From contig NZ_JACIIX010000010.1 of the NCBI RefSeq assembly GCF_014205675.1, positions 1-64,000 on the forward strand: 64,000 bases of DNA. The letters are read 5' to 3'. The position numbers and the translations under genes were made by a program. The notes under the pieces are model-generated. The model worked only from the letters and a program-made list of their open reading frames with translations, ran no database searches and was not told the origin of the DNA. Positions 60,292 to 64,000 of the stretch are shown here, in pieces (the first letter of the stretch is position 1; each line of letters starts with the position of its first letter). This stretch comes from Novispirillum itersonii. GTDB taxonomy: Bacteria > Pseudomonadota > Alphaproteobacteria > Rhodospirillales > Rhodospirillaceae.

Positions 60292-60921
60292 ATGGCTGTG
60301 ATCCAATCCCGGCGTCTTGCTCTGGTCAATGGGGCCGGTACTGCCATCGGGCAGGCGATTGCCGCCGGGTTGGCCCACCGTGGTGTCGCCGTTCTGCTTG
60401 CCGGGGATAGGCCGTCTGGGAGACATGACCCTGTGGCACCGGGGGAGGTCCGTCCATTCCGGCTGGATCTTGCCCGGCCAGATAGCGTGCAGGCGCTGGC
60501 GGATTGGATCCGGGACATTCATGGTCCCCTTGATGGCCTGATTCATCAGGCATTGCCGCTGGGACTTGTGCCGGGACAGGGCGACCGGGACCGCCTGAGA
60601 GCTGAAGTGGTTGTGCTGACCGAGGCGCTGATCCCGCTGCTGGCAGCGTCCGGTCAGGGAAGGATGGTGATTCTGACCTCCCGCGCGGGCTGCGCTCAGC
60701 CTCTTGTCGCGGAAAAAGCACCCGACCCGGGGATCAGAACCGTTGCCGCGGCCCTGAATGGCCTGACCCGGCATTATGCGCAGGCCTTGAGAGAGCAGGG
60801 CATCAAGGTGAATGCCGTCTGCCCGGAAGAGGGGGTGCAGGCCGCGATCCATATGGCAATGCTGGACGAAGACGGCCCCAGCGGCAGCCTGACCGATGAT
60901 CTGGGGGAACTGCCATGGTAA
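60292..60921 (+). CDS. Short SDR-like protein under probable SoxR control, degenerate active site
   Basis: The 209-residue Rossmann protein starts [22 protein letters not shown], matching the SDR cofactor loop, and keeps LTSRAG as the serine segment. The following region has no Tyr-x-x-x-Lys: the expected position reads [14 protein letters not shown]. It is also shorter than classical SDRs and ends soon after [10 protein letters not shown]. It could be an NAD(P)-binding protein without normal SDR chemistry. AAGGA precedes the ATG, and the gene is divergent from soxR with a 19-bp-spacer promoter. Confidence 0.82.
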   Translation: MAVIQSRRLALVNGAGTAIGQAIAAGLAHRGVAVLLAGDRPSGRHDPVAPGEVRPFRLDLARPDSVQALADWIRDIHGPLDGLIHQALPLGLVPGQGDRDRLRAEVVVLTEALIPLLAASGQGRMVILTSRAGCAQPLVAEKAPDPGIRTVAAALNGLTRHYAQALREQGIKVNAVCPEEGVQAAIHMAMLDEDGPSGSLTDDLGELPW

Positions 60922-60981
60922 GGGCCAGCGCGACCTGACGGAGGGGCCCTGAAAGGGGGCCGGACCGGGCCGGGGGAGACC

Positions 60982-61242
60982 TCAGAAACCTTCTTCTTTC
61001 AGGATTTTTGCCAGCGTTCCGGCAATCCACGCCGTCCGGCTCTGGTAACTGTGGCGGGAGGCAGTGTCGATCCGCGCCAGAAGATCTTCATCCAGCCGCA
61101 GCATCACCGGCACCTTGCGGCCCTTGGCGCTGCCGGTCGCGGTGGCCGGGGCAGGGACCTCTGCCGGAGTGGCGGCGGCACCGCCGATGAAGGCATCAAT
61201 ATCGGCGGCTGCTTTGCGTTGGGGTTTCGGGGCGATAGCCAT
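60982..61242 (-). CDS. Ribbon-helix-helix-like partner of ParA
   Basis: The 86-residue protein has a basic/alanine-proline-rich N-terminus and a C-terminal ribbon-helix-helix-like module (KVPVMLRLDEDLLARIDTASRHSYQSRTAWIAGTLAKILKEEGF). AGGAGATA lies seven bases before the ATG. It starts 27 bases after the ParA-like gene on the same strand. RHH partners of ParA act as centromere-binding proteins in type Ib partition (ParG type), and the pair here has that form, although a regulatory role is possible. Confidence 0.8.
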   Translation of the reverse strand: MAIAPKPQRKAAADIDAFIGGAAATPAEVPAPATATGSAKGRKVPVMLRLDEDLLARIDTASRHSYQSRTAWIAGTLAKILKEEGF

Positions 61243-61269
61243 TGTATATCTCCTGTGCAGAGATTGTCT

Positions 61270-61908
61270 TTACGCTGTAAATGCCTTGGCAACAAGGTAG
61301 GACAGTTCGCCGCAGGCCTTGGAATCGCGTCGCTCCATCTCGACCACGCCTTTTCCGACAGCGGCGGCGTTGGGGAAGGCCTTGCGCCGTCCGACCGGGG
61401 CATTCAGGTACAGGATCTCCGGATTGCCTTTCAGGGCCTCGGCGGCGGCCATATTGTCGCCCCCCATCGGATCACACAGGTTCAGGACCGCATAGGCGCG
61501 CAGGCCTTCGTTATAGATCCGGGCTTCGGCCACCAGCTCGGCCATCTTTCCCAATGTCCAGACATCAAAGGTCCGGGGCATAAACGGGGCCAGAACCACA
61601 TCGGCCACGGTCAGGGCGGCGCGCAGCGAGGCGGTATCGCGGCCGCCGACATCAATCACCACGTCGTCATATTTCGGGGCGAGCTTCAGCACCTGCGCCC
61701 GCACGGCGGCCCCGGAGAGTTCGATGGCGGTATAGCCGGTGCTGCCGGTCAGATCCTGCCGCAGGGCGGTGAAGTCAGAGGCGGTGCGCTGATCATCGGC
61801 ATCCACCAGCAGCACGTCATGGCCGAGGCGCAGGCGCTCGATGGCGATATTGACGGCGAGAGTGGTTTTACCGACTCCGCCCTTGGTCTGGGCAACAGCA
61901 AGGATCAT
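61270..61908 (-). CDS. ParA-like ATPase, second locus
   Basis: The 212-residue protein has deviant Walker A AQTKGGVGKTTLAVN near residue 6, Walker A-prime VDADDQRTASDF and Walker B DDVVIDVGGRDTA. It is a short ParA lacking an HTH extension, as in type Ib partition or in ParA-like systems that position other cargo. It precedes a ribbon-helix-helix gene. Not adjacent to any ParB or replication gene. The start at 61908 begins the domain directly. Confidence 0.9.
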   Translation of the reverse strand: MILAVAQTKGGVGKTTLAVNIAIERLRLGHDVLLVDADDQRTASDFTALRQDLTGSTGYTAIELSGAAVRAQVLKLAPKYDDVVIDVGGRDTASLRAALTVADVVLAPFMPRTFDVWTLGKMAELVAEARIYNEGLRAYAVLNLCDPMGGDNMAAAEALKGNPEILYLNAPVGRRKAFPNAAAVGKGVVEMERRDSKACGELSYLVAKAFTA

Positions 61909-62029
61909 CGGTGCAGCGGTCCTCAGAGATGCCACCGTTGTCCCGGAAGCGGGACCGGCAGGGAGGGGTAACCTCAGGTGCGGTTTCAGCACAGGCGGAG
62001 ACGGATGTGCCGCAGAAAACACGCTGAAT

Positions 62030-62109
62030 GATATCGGGATGATATCACTTTGAAATACAATTGATCCACAAAGATATCATATCGCTATCCTGCCACACAA
62101 TATGTGTGG
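62030..62109. promoter_or_regulatory. GATATC array and palindrome upstream of the ParA/RHH operon
   Basis: GATATC occurs at 62030, 62041 and 62073, at 11 and 32 bp spacings, close to one and three helical turns. The perfect palindrome CCACACAATATGTGTGG spans 62093-62109. Repeated sites before a ParA/RHH pair would suit operator or centromere function. Confidence 0.55.
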
Positions 62110-62138
62110 CCGGGATCTCCGCCTTGCGGTCCGACATG

Positions 62139-62169
62139 AAAAAACCGCCGGAGGAGACCTCCGGCGGTT
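62139..62169 (-). terminator. Rho-independent terminator of the repeat-rich surface protein gene
   Basis: A perfect 12-bp stem (AACCGCCGGAGG / CCTCCGGCGGTT) with an AGA loop is followed on minus by TTTTTT. It lies 24 bases after the stop. Confidence 0.92.
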
Positions 62170-62193
62170 TGTCAGTGGACCATCCTGTGAACC

Positions 62194-64000
62194 TCAGGCG
62201 GACATCATCTGCTGGACCACAACGCCGTCCTGTATGTACAGGTGGACTTCCCGCCCGGCACTGTCGGTGCTGGTGTATCCGGTGTAACCGGACAGATAGG
62301 CAGCGCCGGAGGTCCAGTCGTTGCCGGTCGCACTGGTCAGGTTGACGATGTCTTCGGCACCCCCGTTGATGATCAGGGCATGCGCTGTCGGGGCACCATC
62401 GGCGGTCTCCTTGTCGCCAAGGATGGACTGAACCGCGTCAGCCCCGATGTACACCTGCTCGGCGCTGCCGCTCTTATCCATCGCGACCACGTCAAAATTC
62501 TGCACCCAGGGCGCATAGGCGTTGAGGTTGTGCTGGCCACCATCGACCTGAAGCGACAGGGTGTTGGTGCCGCTGCCGCCGTCGAGGAAGGCAAACGCCG
62601 GTCCGTTGGAGCCGTTCTGGTCCTGGATGTACACCCGGTCATCCCCGTCATTGGCGAAGATCACATCTGCCCCCTTGACGTAGAACACGTCGGCGCCGGT
62701 TTCGGCGTAGACATAGTTGGCATTGGGATCATTTAGGACCTCCTGGCTGGTTGTGGAGATCCCGTTGGTGATGATTTCCACCTTCAGGTCGTTTCCGTTC
62801 AGATACGGCCGGAAAATCTGGGTGTCGGAAACATTGGAGTAGTGAATGTCCTTCCACAGCGAGGTCATGGTCCCGCTGAGGTCAAGCGCGGTGAAGTCGC
62901 TATCCCCAAGATAGGAGCCGAGCTGCAACTGCACATCGGCCTGCTTGAAGCCGGCATCGCCGTTGATGATGTAACTGTTGGCCGTTGTGGAGCCGTCATG
63001 CTCGACACGGATTTTCAGCTCCGTATCGCCCCCGAACTCAAAGTTCCCGGCCAGTGTGGCGGTGTCCGAAGAATTGGGGCCGATGGACAGGTTGGCATGG
63101 TTGATCGCCAGTGCCGCCCCGCCGTGATCGCTGTTATACGGGGTGGCATTCAGGATTGCCCCGCTGCGCAGCACGATGTCAGCGTGGCCGCTTTCGCTGG
63201 GAGCAGAGAATTCCAGAAGACCGGCACCGCTGACGTTCAGCGTGCTGCCTGCGGTCAGGATCAGCTTGCCGCTGATATCCACCGAGGCATTGCTGCTAAG
63301 ATTCAGGATGGAAGTGCCGGACACCGTCAGGGTGCCGTCGAGTGTGTCATTCCCGCTGTTTCCGGTGATGTCGAGGCTGGCGACACCGCTGAGGTTCAGC
63401 GTGCTGTCGGTGAGATAGATGTCCCCCCCCGTGTTGCTGGCCTCAAGGGTGGAAAGGGAGCTGTTCAGGGTCGCGTTAGACAGGGTCAGAGCCCCGGCAA
63501 TCAGCATGTGGCCGGTTCCGGAAAGGGTGCCGGTTCCGTTCTGGACGCTGGAATTGGTGAAGACGGTGAAGGCGTGGGTGCCATTGCCGTTGACGGTCAG
63601 TTCTCCGCCTGTCAGGGCCAGATCTTCCCCCTTGAAGGCAGAGGACGTGCCGGAGCCGTTGACGGTGAGATGCCCCTGAATCGACAGCAGCGGATTGCTG
63701 GCGTCGCCGGTGCCGTTCACAACCAGGGAGTCAGCGGTCATTGACTGCCCGCTGTACAGGATCTGGTCACCGGCCCCCTGATCGATTTGCAGGCGGTCAT
63801 AGGGGCTGAGCGAACCCACGCCCCAGTTTGCGGGCGAGTTCAGGGTTTCGCCGTCCCCAAGCCCGACCCAGACCTGCGTGGTCGAGGTATTGGTGGTGAT
63901 GGTGGTGTAGCTGGCAGTGCTGACCCCGTCGCTGTCGGTCAGCGTGAGGATGATCGAGCGGTTGGTTTCCGACCCGGAGGCAACATAGTTCAGGCTGTCG
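62194..64000 (-). CDS. Large repeat-rich surface or secreted protein, C-terminal part (truncated by window end)
   Basis: The reading frame is open from the window end to the stop at 62194, giving at least 601 residues; the start lies outside. The sequence is rich in G, S, T, N and D, with beta-strand repeats (LTVNGSGTS, LSNATLNSSL, DSTLNLSGVASLDITGNSGNDTLDG) as in autotransporter or filamentous-adhesin passenger regions. The C-terminal part has NDGDDRVYIQDQ and DGGSGTNTLSLQVDG, loosely like RTX calcium-binding turns. No outer-membrane autotransporter barrel is seen at the end, so type I secretion is more likely. Composition and repeat structure suggest an adhesin or biofilm protein. The first visible segment (TNRSIILTLTDSDGVSTASY) resembles cadherin-like or VCBS repeats. 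Confidence 0.78.
   Translation of the reverse strand, partial: DSLNYVASGSETNRSIILTLTDSDGVSTASYTTITTNTSTTQVWVGLGDGETLNSPANWGVGSLSPYDRLQIDQGAGDQILYSGQSMTADSLVVNGTGDASNPLLSIQGHLTVNGSGTSSAFKGEDLALTGGELTVNGNGTHAFTVFTNSSVQNGTGTLSGTGHMLIAGALTLSNATLNSSLSTLEASNTGGDIYLTDSTLNLSGVASLDITGNSGNDTLDGTLTVSGTSILNLSSNASVDISGKLILTAGSTLNVSGAGLLEFSAPSESGHADIVLRSGAILNATPYNSDHGGAALAINHANLSIGPNSSDTATLAGNFEFGGDTELKIRVEHDGSTTANSYIINGDAGFKQADVQLQLGSYLGDSDFTALDLSGTMTSLWKDIHYSNVSDTQIFRPYLNGNDLKVEIITNGISTTSQEVLNDPNANYVYAETGADVFYVKGADVIFANDGDDRVYIQDQNGSNGPAFAFLDGGSGTNTLSLQVDGGQHNLNAYAPWVQNFDVVAMDKSGSAEQVYIGADAVQSILGDKETADGAPTAHALIINGGAEDIVNLTSATGNDWTSGAAYLSGYTGYTSTDSAGREVHLYIQDGVVVQQMMSA

Overview
The window is a high-GC, gene-dense stretch of bacterial chromosome or chromid from an alphaproteobacterium, most likely in or near the Rhodospirillales. 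Supporting signs are the overall base composition, a ChrR/RpoE photooxidative-stress locus, an initiator tRNA of alphaproteobacterial type, and metabolic and iron-transport genes typical of free-living alphaproteobacteria. No insertion sequence, prophage, CRISPR array or rRNA was seen. The genus was not identified.

Layout. 1-130: initiator tRNA and terminator. 0.3-6.7 kb: an IMPACT-like protein, then a divergon (isocitrate-lyase-like lyase, PrpF-like isomerase and LysR regulator on minus; aminotransferase, SDR and RraA-like aldolase on plus) that looks like a small carboxylic-acid catabolic unit of unknown substrate. 6.7-11.0 kb: a lasso-peptide-like RiPP locus on minus, with a previously unlisted 59-residue precursor candidate (8674-8853) overlapping an asparagine-synthase-type cyclase, plus a sulfotransferase and an HPr-kinase-like protein. 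11.2-15.6 kb: kynU-kynA-kynB for tryptophan to anthranilate, then dadA. 15.9-22 kb: a small exported protein, a SulP-STAS-cNMP transporter, and methionine gamma-lyase divergent from a TyrR-like enhancer-binding protein, with a sigma-54 promoter and three operator-like boxes between them. 22-25.2 kb: feoABC and a YggT protein. 25.3-30 kb: an acetate-type SSS symporter, its DUF4212 partner and a CBS/DUF294 protein. 30.3-31.3 kb: asd, preceded by a 71-bp tandem repeat.

31.6-40.2 kb: a siderophore locus (two AraC regulators, two fused ABC half-transporters, a TonB-dependent receptor, one unknown protein). A 15-20 bp element shared with the feo promoter occurs three times here and is probably the local Fur box. 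40.1-45.4 kb: a TPR glycosyltransferase-like protein, a DsbA-family isomerase, copper proteins (PCuAC, DUF2946), and a WYL regulator with a VOC protein. 45.5-47.4 kb: parAB, surrounded by four copies of TGCGATGTCGCA (three close by, one 24 kb away) that may be parS. 47.7-51 kb: an SDR and tcuAB. 51.3-55.6 kb: rpoE-chrR and three genes in its probable regulon, with three promoters of form TGATCC-N18-TAGA/TAAG. 55.8-58 kb: a CPA2 antiporter with DUF3124. 58-62 kb: an unknown protein, a GntR regulator, a soxR/SDR divergon with a 19-bp-spacer promoter, and a second ParA with a ribbon-helix-helix partner. 62.2-64 kb: the C-terminal part of a large repeat-rich surface or secreted protein that runs off the window.

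Most start sites were chosen by Shine-Dalgarno position, family length or operon overlap. Functions rest on motif recognition by eye, not on database searches.
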